NCBI GenBank assembly: GCA_002384815.1 | Contig: DGBN01000065.1 | Coordinates: 66,271 to 130,270 of the forward strand | Length of the DNA stretch: 64,000 nucleotides | Direction: 5' to 3' | Source: Oxalobacteraceae bacterium UBA4003 | GTDB taxonomy: Bacteria; Pseudomonadota; Gammaproteobacteria; Burkholderiales; Burkholderiaceae_D | Part shown: positions 35,888 to 44,897 of the stretch, piece after piece | Position numbering within the stretch: position 1 is the stretch's first letter | How the letters are laid out: each line of letters begins with the position of its first letter | The notes under the pieces: model-generated | Database searches by the model: none | Told to the model about the DNA's origin: nothing | What the model saw: the letters and a program-made list of their open reading frames with translations, nothing else | Program-made: the position numbers and the translations under genes

Positions 35888-36461
35888 ATCAATCGGCCTG
35901 CGGGCGGCGGTTCTTGTATTTTTTCTGGCAGGCACATGCGCCGCGCATGCTGCAAACATCACACTGGAACAGTTGATGAGCAGCCTGGCGCAAGCCAAAC
36001 CGGCCAGAGTGAATTTCACCGAAAAAAAATACATTGCACAACTGGACCGTCCTGTTGAATCTTCGGGTGAGATGCTGTTCACCCCGCCGGACAGGCTGGA
36101 AAAACGCACATTCAAACCGAAGCCGGAACGCATGATCCTGGATCGTGACACGCTGGTGCTGGAACGCGGCAAGCACAAATACACCATGCAACTGGGCGAT
36201 TCACCGGAACTTGCAGCATTAATCGAAAGCATACGCGCCACACTGGCTGGCGATCGCAGATCGCTGGAGTTCAACTTCATCGTCGCGCTGCAGGGCCCGC
36301 GCGAAAACTGGACCATGACACTGACACCCAGCAATAACGATGCACAGCAAAAGGTCAAACGCATACGTTTGAGCGGCAGCAATGCCGAAGTGCGGGAAAT
36401 CGAAGTGCTGCAGGGTGATGGCGATCGTTCAATAACCACCATCGAAAAAATCAAGCCATGA
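35880..36461 (+). CDS. apeL: LolA-like outer membrane lipoprotein carrier (ApeL-like)
   Basis: A 193-residue precursor starting MRKSIGLRAAVLVF. AGGAG 7 bases upstream fixes this start over one 60 bases earlier. The signal peptide ends near AHAANI. The mature part resembles LolA/LolB-type beta-barrel half-pipes (RVNFTEKKYIAQLDRPVESSGEMLFTPPDRLEKRTF). In APE clusters this protein is thought to shuttle the finished glyco- or phospholipid-linked pigment across the periplasm. It overlaps the exporter gene by 4 bases. Confidence 0.85.
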   Translation: MRKSIGLRAAVLVFFLAGTCAAHAANITLEQLMSSLAQAKPARVNFTEKKYIAQLDRPVESSGEMLFTPPDRLEKRTFKPKPERMILDRDTLVLERGKHKYTMQLGDSPELAALIESIRATLAGDRRSLEFNFIVALQGPRENWTMTLTPSNNDAQQKVKRIRLSGSNAEVREIEVLQGDGDRSITTIEKIKP

Positions 36462-38929
36462 TGCAAACGACACACGCGTTGCCGACACCAAAACGCGCGT
36501 GGACGGCAATCGGTATCTGGCTGGTACTCGTACTGATCGGCATAGTCATCCTGTTTCGCACAAGCTTCACTGCGGATCTTTCGGCATTCCTGCCGAAAGA
36601 TCCGACTAGGGAGCAACAGCTGATGGTCGAGCAATTGCGCGATGGCATGGTGTCGCGCCTGATTCTTGTCGGCATCGAAGGCACTGACCCATCAGCGCAG
36701 GCAGCGCTATCGAAGACACTTGCCACGCAGCTGCGCAGCAATGATGAATTTATCTCGGTCAACAACGGTGAACCGGTCAATCAGGACAAGGACCGTGCCT
36801 ATCTGTTCAACAACCGCTACCTGTTAAGTCCGTCTGTCACGCCGGAACGTTTCACGACCGCTGGCCTGCACGAAGCACTGACTGATACAGTTGATCTGCT
36901 GGCATCGCCAGCCGGCCTGATTGTGAAGGACATCCTGCCGCAGGACCCCACCGGGGAGATGGCAACACTGGCCTCCCAGTTCAACGGCGGCCAGCAACCG
37001 CGCAAGATGCAAGGCGTGTGGGTAGCCAGGGATGGCAAGCGCGCACTGTTACTGGCGCAAACCCGCGCACTCGGTTCCGACACCGACGGGCAGGAAACTG
37101 CCATCAAGCACATCAGGGAAAAATTCGAGGAGGCAAAAGCCGAACTTGCCGGCACCCTGCCGCAAGTTGGTAATGCCAAACTGATCATGACGGGGCCCGG
37201 CGTATTCGGCGTCAATGCACGTAATACGATCACGCAGGAAGCGACGATGTTTTCCATCATCAGTGCGACGCTGATCATGATCCTGCTGTTCATCGTCTAT
37301 CGATCGGGTGCTGCCGTCGTGCTGGGACTTGCACCGGTACTCAGCGGCATGCTGGCCGGCACCGTTGCGGTCAGCCTCGGCTTTGGCACCGTACATGGTT
37401 TAACACTGGGATTCGGCACCACACTGATAGGCGAGGCGATCGACTATTCGATTTATCTGTTCATCCAGTCCGGCAGTGCGAAAAACAGTGCAGACTGGGC
37501 AAAGAAATCATGGCCGACAATACGGCTGGGTGTGCTCACCTCGATGGCCGGCTTCGGTTGCCTGCTGTTCTCCGGATTTCCAGGGCTGGCGCAACTCGGC
37601 CTGTACACGATAGCCGGACTGACGTCCGCAGCCTTCGTAACGCGTTTCGTGTTGCCGTCGCTGCTGCCACGCAATTTCGTCGTGCGCGACCTCACGCATA
37701 TTGGCCAGTTCGTACAAAAATCGCTGCGCCAGTTGCAGCTGCTGCGCAAAGGTTTCTTCGTTATAGTGCTGGCAGCCTGTGCCGTACTGTGGGGCCATCG
37801 CGACCATCTTTGGGAACCGGAACTGAGCGCATTAAGCCCGGTCAGCAAAGCTGATCAGGACCTGGACGAAAAGCTGCGCAAGGAAGTCGGCGCACCCGAC
37901 GTGCGTTACCTGATCGTCGTGAAAGAAAACAATCTGGAAACAGCCCTGCAGTCGACGGAAAAAGTATCCGCGCAACTGGACGCCATGGTCGATGCCGGCA
38001 CACTTGCTGCATTCGAGGCCCCAAGCCGCTACCTGCCTAGCCTGGCAACACAGCAGGCCCGCCTGGCAGCACTACCGCCATCGGACGTCTTGCAGCAACG
38101 TCTGAATCAGGCGGTGGATGGATTGCCGTTCCAGGTCAAGCTGCTGGCGCCGTTTGTTTCTTCCGTTGGAGAGCTGGCGAAGATTGCTGCGCAACCGGAA
38201 GAATTGAAGGCTCGGCTGCTCACGCGCCAGAACCTTGTCGGCACATCGATGGCACTGGCAACCGATTCACTACTGATAGAGCGCAATGGCGAAACCAGCG
38301 CGCTGATGCCACTGACTGCAGCAGGCGAGCAGCCTATCGATACAGCGCTGATCCAGCAGGCATTGCAGCAATCCGGCGTACAGCATGCCTACTTTATCGA
38401 CCTGAAAACCGAGACCGGCAAGCTGTATGGCAGTTACATGCAGGAAGCCATCATGCTCGCGTTGTGCGGTCTGTTCGCAATGACTATGCTGCTGGGTTTA
38501 AAATTGAGATCGCTGGTCGCACTGACACGCGTGATGGTGCCGCTGATTACTGCAGTGCTGGCAGTTGCCGCGATCCTTGCACTGACAGGACAGCGCATGA
38601 CGATACTGCATCTGATCGGTTTGCTGCTGGTCGTTGCCGTCGGTTCCAACTACGCGCTGTTTTTCGCGCAACCGCCCACCGTGCCGGCAAAAGATCCGCA
38701 TACCGGCGTGGAAACCGCGACACCGCAAATCAAGCCATCCACCCTCGCCTCGCTCGTGTTTGCCAACATTACGACAGTCATCGGCTTTGGAGTACTAGGC
38801 TTTTCATCTGTGCCGGTACTCAATGCCATCGGCATCACGGTCGGTATCGGTGTTGTTCTTGCACTCGTTTTTGCCGCCATTTTTTCCAGCAGCATGCCGG
38901 CTGCATCTACTGATTCAGGAACGCCATGA
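36458..38929 (+). CDS. apeM: MMPL/RND-family exporter of aryl polyene
   Basis: An 823-residue polytopic membrane protein of the MMPL branch of the RND superfamily. The first membrane helix is at about 15-35, followed by a large periplasmic loop to about 245. A five-helix bundle (MFSIISATLIMILLFIVY; IGEAIDYSIYLF; LTSMAGFGCLLFSGFPGLAQLGLY) and a mirror-image second half (about 660-815, including VGSNYALFF) follow. This matches ApeM/XanF, the pigment exporter. Neighbours on both sides overlap by 4 bases, so export is translationally tied to synthesis. Confidence 0.92.
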   Translation: MMQTTHALPTPKRAWTAIGIWLVLVLIGIVILFRTSFTADLSAFLPKDPTREQQLMVEQLRDGMVSRLILVGIEGTDPSAQAALSKTLATQLRSNDEFISVNNGEPVNQDKDRAYLFNNRYLLSPSVTPERFTTAGLHEALTDTVDLLASPAGLIVKDILPQDPTGEMATLASQFNGGQQPRKMQGVWVARDGKRALLLAQTRALGSDTDGQETAIKHIREKFEEAKAELAGTLPQVGNAKLIMTGPGVFGVNARNTITQEATMFSIISATLIMILLFIVYRSGAAVVLGLAPVLSGMLAGTVAVSLGFGTVHGLTLGFGTTLIGEAIDYSIYLFIQSGSAKNSADWAKKSWPTIRLGVLTSMAGFGCLLFSGFPGLAQLGLYTIAGLTSAAFVTRFVLPSLLPRNFVVRDLTHIGQFVQKSLRQLQLLRKGFFVIVLAACAVLWGHRDHLWEPELSALSPVSKADQDLDEKLRKEVGAPDVRYLIVVKENNLETALQSTEKVSAQLDAMVDAGTLAAFEAPSRYLPSLATQQARLAALPPSDVLQQRLNQAVDGLPFQVKLLAPFVSSVGELAKIAAQPEELKARLLTRQNLVGTSMALATDSLLIERNGETSALMPLTAAGEQPIDTALIQQALQQSGVQHAYFIDLKTETGKLYGSYMQEAIMLALCGLFAMTMLLGLKLRSLVALTRVMVPLITAVLAVAAILALTGQRMTILHLIGLLLVVAVGSNYALFFAQPPTVPAKDPHTGVETATPQIKPSTLASLVFANITTVIGFGVLGFSSVPVLNAIGITVGIGVVLALVFAAIFSSSMPAASTDSGTP

Positions 38930-39657
38930 GTAGTACCGCAATTATCCAACTTCTAAACGCAGCATGCAGCCCTTACCGTCAGGCTGGGCGCTTCGCCTGG
39001 CACTTTGCCCATGGCAAGCTCGGTCGCGATCCTGCATTCAAGGGCATGCTGCAACTGGGTTTGCTGTCAGGCGATAGCGAAATCAAGGTGCTGGATATCG
39101 GTTGCGGCCAGGGTCTCCTGTCGTCATGGCTGCTGTCTGCCCAGGCGCAATATGCAAACGGCGAATGGCCGGGCAGCTGGCCCGCACCGCCTGCGATTGC
39201 GCATGTGCACGGAATAGAACTGATGCCACGCGATGTGAAACGCGCACAGCGCGCATTGCAGGCTGTCGCCGATCGCGCCAGTTTTGAAGTCGGCAATATG
39301 TGCACTGCCCATTTTCCGCCATCCGACGCCGTCGTCATACTGGACGTGCTGCATTACGTGGATTTTTCCGCGCAGGACGATGTACTGAGAAAAGTACATG
39401 GCTGCCTGCCGGAAGACGGTGTTCTGTTGTTGCGCGTCGGCGATGCCGCAGGCGGCCTGCCTTTCAGGATCAGCAACTGGGTCGATAACGTCGTCACATC
39501 GATACGTGGTCACAAAACGCTGCCGACATTCTGTCGCACCATCGCAGACTGGCAGCGCGATATCACAGCCCTCGGTTTTTCAGTCAGGGCAATCCCGATG
39601 AATGCAGGCACTCCCTTTGCCAACATTCTGCTGGTCTGCAAAAAAGGGGCCGCATGA
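38926..39657 (+). CDS. Class I SAM-dependent methyltransferase
   Basis: A 243-residue soluble methyltransferase with motif I VLDIGCGQGLLSSWLL at about 46-61, DAVVILDVLHYVDF (motif II/III region) and LPEDGVLLLRVGDAAGG. APE clusters commonly encode such a methyltransferase, which in E. coli-type pigments acts on the aryl head group. Whether it methylates C, O or an end carboxylate here is unknown. AGGAA lies about 6 bases before the start. It overlaps both neighbours by 4 bases. Confidence 0.87.
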   Translation: MSSTAIIQLLNAACSPYRQAGRFAWHFAHGKLGRDPAFKGMLQLGLLSGDSEIKVLDIGCGQGLLSSWLLSAQAQYANGEWPGSWPAPPAIAHVHGIELMPRDVKRAQRALQAVADRASFEVGNMCTAHFPPSDAVVILDVLHYVDFSAQDDVLRKVHGCLPEDGVLLLRVGDAAGGLPFRISNWVDNVVTSIRGHKTLPTFCRTIADWQRDITALGFSVRAIPMNAGTPFANILLVCKKGAA

Positions 39658-40139
39658 ACATCGATCGCGACTGGATAGCTGCGCACATTCCGCACCAGGG
39701 CAGCATGTGTCTGCTCGATCATGTGTCCTCGTGGGACAAGGAGCGCCTGATTGCGATTGCCGACAGCCATTTGCAGCTCGACAATCCGCTGCGTGCGCAT
39801 GATCGGCTTGGCGCTGCCAACGGCATTGAATATGCTGCGCAAGCAATGGCTGTACACAGTACCTTGCTGGCGGCATCGCAGGAAGGCATGCAGGAAATGG
39901 CACGCCCCGGCGCCGGATTCCTGGCCAGCGTGCGCAATACCGTTTTACACGTATCACGCCTTGACGACATCGCGGAAGCATTGCAGATAGAAGTGACTTG
40001 CACGCACAGCGAACCGAACTGCATCCTTTACCAATTCGCGGTACATGGACGCGATAGCAAAAAACCCTTGCTCGATGGACGTGCCACCATCATCATCGAT
40101 GCATCGCTGGTCACCAACAAGGAAACAAAACCATCATGA
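39654..40139 (+). CDS. apeP: ApeP-like dehydratase
   Basis: A 161-residue hotdog-fold protein with the ApeP-family start WIAAHIPHQGSMCLLDHV, in which the conserved PH-x3-MCLLD segment carries the catalytic His. A second conserved stretch is GIEYAAQAMAVHS. ApeP pairs with ApeI to form the active dehydratase in characterised APE systems, and both are present here. AAGGGG lies just before the ATG. It overlaps the ketoreductase gene by 4 bases. Confidence 0.88.
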   Translation: MNIDRDWIAAHIPHQGSMCLLDHVSSWDKERLIAIADSHLQLDNPLRAHDRLGAANGIEYAAQAMAVHSTLLAASQEGMQEMARPGAGFLASVRNTVLHVSRLDDIAEALQIEVTCTHSEPNCILYQFAVHGRDSKKPLLDGRATIIIDASLVTNKETKPS

Positions 40140-40855
40140 AACGCGCACTCGTTACCGGCGGCAGCGGCGGCATAGGCGCAGCAATCTGCACACGCCTCGC
40201 CAAGGATGGATTGCATGTAATCGTGCATGCCAATCGCGGTCACGACAAGGCCGGTGCCATTTGTGAAGCCATCATTGCCGATGGTGGAAGCGCAGAAGTC
40301 GCCGTATTCGACATTACCGATGCAGAAGCGACCAAAATCGCGCTGGAAGCCTTGCTGCAAGCCGGCCCTGTCCAGGTGCTGGTGAATAATGCCGGCATAC
40401 ACTCGGATGCAGTATTCCCGGGCATGACAAGCGCGCAATGGCATGACGTGATCGATGTATCGCTGCACGGTTTTTTCAATGTAACGCAGCCGCTGACAAT
40501 GCCGATGATCCGTACCCGCTGGGGCCGCATCATCAATGTTTCATCGATCGCGGCAGTAACCGGCAATCGCGGCCAGGTCAACTATTCCGCAGCCAAGGGT
40601 GCCTTGCATTCAGCAACCAAATCGCTGGCACTGGAGCTGGCCAGCCGCGGCATTACGGTCAATGCCGTTGCGCCCGGCATTATCGCGACCGGCATGATAG
40701 AAGAAGCTTTTGATGACAAGGCCATCCAGAACATGGTGCCGATGAAACGTGCGGGAAAACCGGAAGAAGTGGCAGATCTGATCGGCTTTCTGGCCTCACC
40801 GAATGCGGCATATATTTCCGGCCAGATCATTTCCATCAATGGCGGGATGATCTAG
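40136..40855 (+). CDS. apeQ: 3-oxoacyl-ACP reductase (FabG/ApeQ-like)
   Basis: A 239-residue short-chain dehydrogenase. The nucleotide-binding loop is TGGSGGIG (7-14), NNAG follows at 84-87, and the catalytic set is S137, Y150 and K154 (NVSSIAA, YSAAK). It reduces the 3-ketoacyl-ACP with NADPH during polyene extension. It is the last gene of the plus-strand pigment operon; a hairpin terminator follows 24 bases later. Confidence 0.92.
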   Translation: MKRALVTGGSGGIGAAICTRLAKDGLHVIVHANRGHDKAGAICEAIIADGGSAEVAVFDITDAEATKIALEALLQAGPVQVLVNNAGIHSDAVFPGMTSAQWHDVIDVSLHGFFNVTQPLTMPMIRTRWGRIINVSSIAAVTGNRGQVNYSAAKGALHSATKSLALELASRGITVNAVAPGIIATGMIEEAFDDKAIQNMVPMKRAGKPEEVADLIGFLASPNAAYISGQIISINGGMI

Positions 40856-40879
40856 CTGCATGCGATGGAAGACAAAAGA

Positions 40880-40900
40880 GCCGCAACAGCGGCCTTTTTT
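40880..40900. terminator. Bidirectional terminator between convergent pigment genes
   Basis: GCCGC (40880-40884), loop AACA, GCGGC (40889-40893), then C and six T. A-rich sequence precedes the stem, so it can serve the minus strand too. It lies between the ketoreductase and the halogenase-like gene, which converge here. Confidence 0.7.
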
Positions 40901-42242
40901 ATGCAGCAGGACCGACCACATCCTGGATATTGATCTTCCGGCGCCGCCAGGCCTTCAGCGTACGCGCAGGATTGAACAGCGAAGAAATATAATAAATTCC
41001 CTTGAAGACGTACAAGGAAGGCCAGATCGCCTTGTTGTAGAAAATATCCCCCGCCAATACCGACATCACTGCAGCCTTCGCATTCAGGAAATTGCGCGGT
41101 TCGACAAACAGCGCGCGCATGGCAGGATTGGTTACCCGGTAGATGAACCAGCAAAAAATCGATGGGCCGCGACGCATGTGGTGATCAAACCTTGCCAATG
41201 CCCTGGGCGCATTCGCCGGATCGCGCAGGAAGGTCGTGACAGCCTCGGTGCCAACAAACGCGCTCTGCATGGCGAGAAACACGCCGGATGAAAAAACCGG
41301 ATCGACGAAGGCATAGGCATCGCCCAGCAACATGCAGCGATTGTCGTAGCTTTTGCTGCTGGCATAGGAATAGTTGCCAGTCGCCTCGACAGGGCCGGCG
41401 CGCACTGCATCCTTCATGCGCAGGGCCAGCTTGGGTGCCAATGCGATCGTATCCATCAGGAATTGTTCGACACTGACCTTGCGCGAAGCAAGATAAGCCG
41501 GCCAGCAAACCGCACCGACGCTGGTCGTGCCATCGGCCAGCGGGATAAACCAGAACCAGCCATGTTCGAACCAGAACAGGCTGATATCGCCCTCGCGCTT
41601 GCCTTCGAGCCGTTCGACGTTGGTGAAATGGCTGTAGATCGCCGAGCTGTTGTGTTTCTTGTTCTTTTGCTTGGTTTTCAGCTTGTTTGCCAGGAAGGTG
41701 TCGCGTCCGGAGGCATCGATCACGTAATCGGCGATATATTCCTGCACACTGCCGTCATCGCTTTGCGCCTTGATGTGCACGTTATCCCGATTGAATGCGA
41801 CATCCCGCACCCGGCATCCTTCGACTACATCCGCCCCTTTTGCCTTGGCGTTCCTGATCAGGATGTGATCGAAGTCAGAACGCCTTACCTGATATGCGTA
41901 CGGCATGGACTTATCCCACGCTTCGGCAAATCTGATATTGGTCCTGATGTCATGCTCAAGCGCATTGAATTCCACACCCCACTTCTGCATGCCGATCGCA
42001 GCAATTTGTTCAGTCAGGCCCATTTTTTCTATCAATGGCATGTTTGCCGGCAGCAGCGATTCACCGATATGAAAACGCGGATGCACCGCTTTTTCCAGCA
42101 AGCTGACCTTGAAACCTTTTTCGACCAGCAACGCAGCGGCGGTAGAACCCGCCGGCCCGCCGCCGATGATGACGATGTCCGTCCTGGTCGGTGCAGTGCT
42201 GAGGGTCGAGATTTCTGTACTTGTCATGGCTGATTCATTCAT
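40899..42242 (-). CDS. Flavin-dependent halogenase-like protein 1
   Basis: A 447-residue FAD-binding protein. GGGPAG at 27-32 binds FAD, and FHIGESLLP (57-65) is typical of the phenol/pyrrole halogenase branch. K87 sits in QKWGVEF, where these enzymes place the catalytic lysine. WFWFIP at 229-234 is the WxWxIP motif. F312-x2-P315-x2-S318-x-G320 matches the FxxPxxSxG motif seen in flavin-dependent halogenases. It may halogenate or hydroxylate the aryl head of the polyene; xanthomonadins are brominated and flexirubins can be chlorinated. It could also be a dehydrogenase or reductase of the same fold. The partner flavin reductase is not in the window. Confidence 0.8.
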   Translation of the reverse strand: MNESAMTSTEISTLSTAPTRTDIVIIGGGPAGSTAAALLVEKGFKVSLLEKAVHPRFHIGESLLPANMPLIEKMGLTEQIAAIGMQKWGVEFNALEHDIRTNIRFAEAWDKSMPYAYQVRRSDFDHILIRNAKAKGADVVEGCRVRDVAFNRDNVHIKAQSDDGSVQEYIADYVIDASGRDTFLANKLKTKQKNKKHNSSAIYSHFTNVERLEGKREGDISLFWFEHGWFWFIPLADGTTSVGAVCWPAYLASRKVSVEQFLMDTIALAPKLALRMKDAVRAGPVEATGNYSYASSKSYDNRCMLLGDAYAFVDPVFSSGVFLAMQSAFVGTEAVTTFLRDPANAPRALARFDHHMRRGPSIFCWFIYRVTNPAMRALFVEPRNFLNAKAAVMSVLAGDIFYNKAIWPSLYVFKGIYYISSLFNPARTLKAWRRRKINIQDVVGPAA

Positions 42243-42314
42243 GGCTGGTTATTGATAGCTGCTAGTTGCGTGCGATGGCGCAGTTCACTGCATAACATAT
42301 AAAAATACAGGGCT

Positions 42315-43070
42315 TCATTCGCATCGCGGCAGTATCGAACGATCAAGAAATCCTGTCCACAGATTCTGCCATGGCAACCATTCATGGCCGCCATCTGTCG
42401 TCGTGACCTGTTCGGGCGGCAATATTTTTTCAATGATCCGGCTGCTACCCGCAAACCTGTCTTCGGTTCCATAGCCGATATAAAGCGGCGGCCAATCTGC
42501 TTGTGAAGAAATTACCGCGTCACTATAGCCCTTGATCCATGACCACAAAAGACGATCGTAATCTGCTTTCGGTATATCGCCAGCCTGCCATTCGGACAAA
42601 CCTGCACGCGCAATTTCTGCCAGCAGGCTGCGATTTCCCAGAAAAGGAGCCATCAGGAAGAGGCCATCGATATCCGCTCCGTGTTCTCTTGCATACAACA
42701 GCGAGCCGTAACCGCCGAGGGAAATACCGGCCATCCAGATCTTTTCATAGCCCTTCTTGCGGGCCGGCACAATAATATCCTCATGCAGGCGAGCAACCAG
42801 TCGTTCCGATGTGTAATAACCGACATGCGTATCGGCAATCACGATATCGGCGGCAACCTTGCGCTGACGCAAGGCAGCGACAAAACCATGCTGTACAAAA
42901 TCGTCTGGCGTATCGTATGCGCCCGGTAACAAAACGATCAATACTCTGGCTGGCGCTTTACAAGACGCCGCATCCTCAATAACATCCAGCTTGCTTTTAA
43001 CAATCCCTGTAGACATACACGCTGTAAGAAGTAGACATGAGAAACAAGCTGCAAAGCCGGCATTTTTCAT
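42315..43070 (-). CDS. Lipoprotein alpha/beta hydrolase
   Basis: About 251 residues from MKNAGFAACF (an in-frame ATG lies 18 bases upstream). A signal peptide ends in the lipobox LLTAC, so the protein should be lipid-anchored. The hydrolase has the nucleophile elbow GISLGG, a YIGYGTEDRF segment that may hold the acid residue, and the catalytic His in DGGHEW. An anchored esterase inside a pigment cluster is unusual; it might trim or transfer the pigment ester at the envelope. The link to the pigment is inferred only from location. It precedes the halogenase-like gene on the same strand by 72 bases. Confidence 0.8.
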   Translation of the reverse strand: MKNAGFAACFSCLLLTACMSTGIVKSKLDVIEDAASCKAPARVLIVLLPGAYDTPDDFVQHGFVAALRQRKVAADIVIADTHVGYYTSERLVARLHEDIIVPARKKGYEKIWMAGISLGGYGSLLYAREHGADIDGLFLMAPFLGNRSLLAEIARAGLSEWQAGDIPKADYDRLLWSWIKGYSDAVISSQADWPPLYIGYGTEDRFAGSSRIIEKILPPEQVTTTDGGHEWLPWQNLWTGFLDRSILPRCE

Positions 43071-43182
43071 TGGTTTTTTATTATACAAGGCAGGATCAGT
43101 TACCAGGCTCGTTTAAGCCCATACCTCATGGACATGACATCACTGCACATGCAGGCCCCTTCAACAATCAGACATTCATTGC

Positions 43183-44193
43183 ATGCTTAAGGTCTCCTAT
43201 CGCAATACGGTTACACCTTTACCGGACGATCCCTGCGGCCTGCTGGGCACATTGTCCTTTGCGGAAACTCGCCCTTCCGGCATTGCCAATACCATCGACT
43301 TTCCTGCAGTGCCGGTTTTGATGCCTGTTCTGGACGGGCATCAAGCGCTGCACGAAATTCTGCGTACCGACACGGCATTGAAAAGTGCAATGAGCGGCGA
43401 CCTGCACTATCGCCACAATGATTCGCTGCTGTTTGGCGCAATCACGCTGGACGAATCAGACTTCCTCAAGATGGCCGATACGGCAGAGACCTCGCCATTG
43501 CAGTTGGCAAGCCAGTCTGCGTATGAACAAATTTTCACGCTGCTGGAATCACTCGATTTTCCGTTTGTGCTGCGATTCTGGAATTACATGGCCGACATCA
43601 ACGGCATCAGCCATAAGCTGGAACGCTATCGCCAGTTCAACCTCGGCCGCCAGCAGGCGTTTGCGGCAAAGGAAAAGGAACGCGCCGGCAACGTGCCGGC
43701 GGCCTGTGCTCTGGGTACGACTTCCGGGCCTTTGACGATTGCCTTTCTCGCAGCAAGGATTCCGTCGCAACCGATCGAAAATCCGCGCCAGATCAGCGCC
43801 TACGATTATCCGGCGCAGTATGGACCGCGCAGCCCGCTTTTTTCACGTGCCAGCGTTGCCGCCATCGGCGATACCAGTCTGCTGTTTTTATCCGGCACCG
43901 CCAGCATCGTCGGTCACACCACGCTGCATGCCGGTGACGTTACCGCGCAAACCGAGGAGTCCCTGACGAATGTAGAAGCCGTTCTGGATGAAACCTGCAG
44001 AAAGACCGGACGACAGTGCGAACTAGGCAGCCTCGATTACATTGTGTACATCCGCCATCCGGCTGATTTGCCAAAAGTCAAAACCGTCGTGGAACGCCGT
44101 ATAGGTCCGCATGCAAAAGCAGCGTACCTGCAGGCTGATATATGCCGTGCAGATCTGCTGGTTGAAATAGAAGGCTCTGCCGAACTGCTTTAG
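43183..44193 (+). CDS. Chorismatase, FkbO/Hyg5/XanB2-like
   Basis: A 336-residue protein of the chorismatase family. Characteristic blocks are RFWNYMADIN (131-140), ERYRQFNLGR (147-156), SGTASIVGH (237-245) and GDVTAQTEESLTN (251-263). XanB2 and Hyg5 convert chorismate to 3- and/or 4-hydroxybenzoate plus pyruvate; FkbO instead gives a dihydroxycyclohexadiene acid. In this setting it should make the aryl starter acid for the polyene and perhaps extra 4-hydroxybenzoate for ubiquinone. Which isomer is made cannot be told. It is a single-gene plus-strand unit between two minus-strand genes. Confidence 0.9.
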   Translation: MLKVSYRNTVTPLPDDPCGLLGTLSFAETRPSGIANTIDFPAVPVLMPVLDGHQALHEILRTDTALKSAMSGDLHYRHNDSLLFGAITLDESDFLKMADTAETSPLQLASQSAYEQIFTLLESLDFPFVLRFWNYMADINGISHKLERYRQFNLGRQQAFAAKEKERAGNVPAACALGTTSGPLTIAFLAARIPSQPIENPRQISAYDYPAQYGPRSPLFSRASVAAIGDTSLLFLSGTASIVGHTTLHAGDVTAQTEESLTNVEAVLDETCRKTGRQCELGSLDYIVYIRHPADLPKVKTVVERRIGPHAKAAYLQADICRADLLVEIEGSAELL

Positions 44194-44214
44194 GGATGTA
44201 CTTGCGTTGAACTG

Positions 44215-44251
44215 AAAAAGGCCGTTGAACACATGATTCAACGGCCTTTTT
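44215..44251. terminator. Strong bidirectional terminator
   Basis: Perfect 15-bp arms, 44215-44229 and 44237-44251, with a 7-base loop. The arms begin AAAAAGGCCG and end CGGCCTTTTT. It separates the chorismatase gene from the convergent lipoprotein gene and should stop transcripts from both sides. Confidence 0.85.
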
Positions 44252-44280
44252 CATCAGCGCTTATTCAGCAGCCAATTCAG

Positions 44281-44829
44281 TTACTGAAAACCGCGTTCCG
44301 ACCTGTCATATTCGATGATAGACAAGCCGCTGCCATCGTTAACACCGATCGCATATGCGCCAGCACCGCCGGCAAAGGTCAGACGACCCACACCTTTGTA
44401 ATAAAAGATGGTTTCATAGCGGCCGGAACCGAAATAGAACGGAATCCATGCCTTGCCGGTAATGTGCGAACTCGTATCCGTCGGCCTGCCGGCAATGCTG
44501 ATGACTTCATTCAGGCCCATGCCGATCTTGAGTTTGCTGAACTTGCCTTTGACCGGCGTACCGACAATCTGGCCAGACCAGCCGTTGATGCCTTTTACTT
44601 CCTGTGTTCTGCCCCCTGATCCAGCCTGCTGTGCTGTCTTTTTATCTTCGGCATCCTTTCTGGCCCGCGCTTTTGGACCCAGCTTTTTCTGCGACACTGC
44701 CGAATTGGTCGATGCAGCAGAAGCAGTCTCTGCCCTGGTTTCAGACGCGGCGCTTGTTTCCTTTTTCTGCAAGGTTTCACAGCCAGCGAGCAAGGTCATG
44801 ACGACGGCAATTCCGATCAGTTTTTTCAT
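44281..44829 (-). CDS. Hypothetical lipoprotein downstream of pigment operon
   Basis: About 182 residues from MKKLIGIAVVMTLLAGCETL; GGGGAGAG 6-13 bases upstream fixes this start. The lipobox LLAGC marks it as a lipoprotein. A Ser/Ala/Lys-rich linker (about 25-70) leads to a folded domain with KLKIGMGLNEVISIAGRPTDTSS, which looks like the SmpA/OmlA (BamE-like) pattern, and FYFGSGRYETIFYYKGVGRLTF. The role is unknown. It lies 68 bases after the chain-length-factor gene and ends at the strong terminator. It is not the DUF3261 lipoprotein (ApeN) of other APE clusters as far as I can see. Confidence 0.8.
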   Translation of the reverse strand: MKKLIGIAVVMTLLAGCETLQKKETSAASETRAETASAASTNSAVSQKKLGPKARARKDAEDKKTAQQAGSGGRTQEVKGINGWSGQIVGTPVKGKFSKLKIGMGLNEVISIAGRPTDTSSHITGKAWIPFYFGSGRYETIFYYKGVGRLTFAGGAGAYAIGVNDGSGLSIIEYDRSERGFQ

Positions 44830-44897
44830 ATTATCTCTCCCCTTCAATCAATAAAAATCAGGTATACATCCGATGTGCTTTTTTTGTTGGTATGGTC

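Noticed and set aside
42239..42472. 77-residue minus-strand open frame between halogenase-like 1 and the lipoprotein hydrolase
   Set aside because: Mostly overlaps the hydrolase C-terminus in another frame; no ribosome binding site. I also tested whether it might be a second ACP and found no DSL motif.
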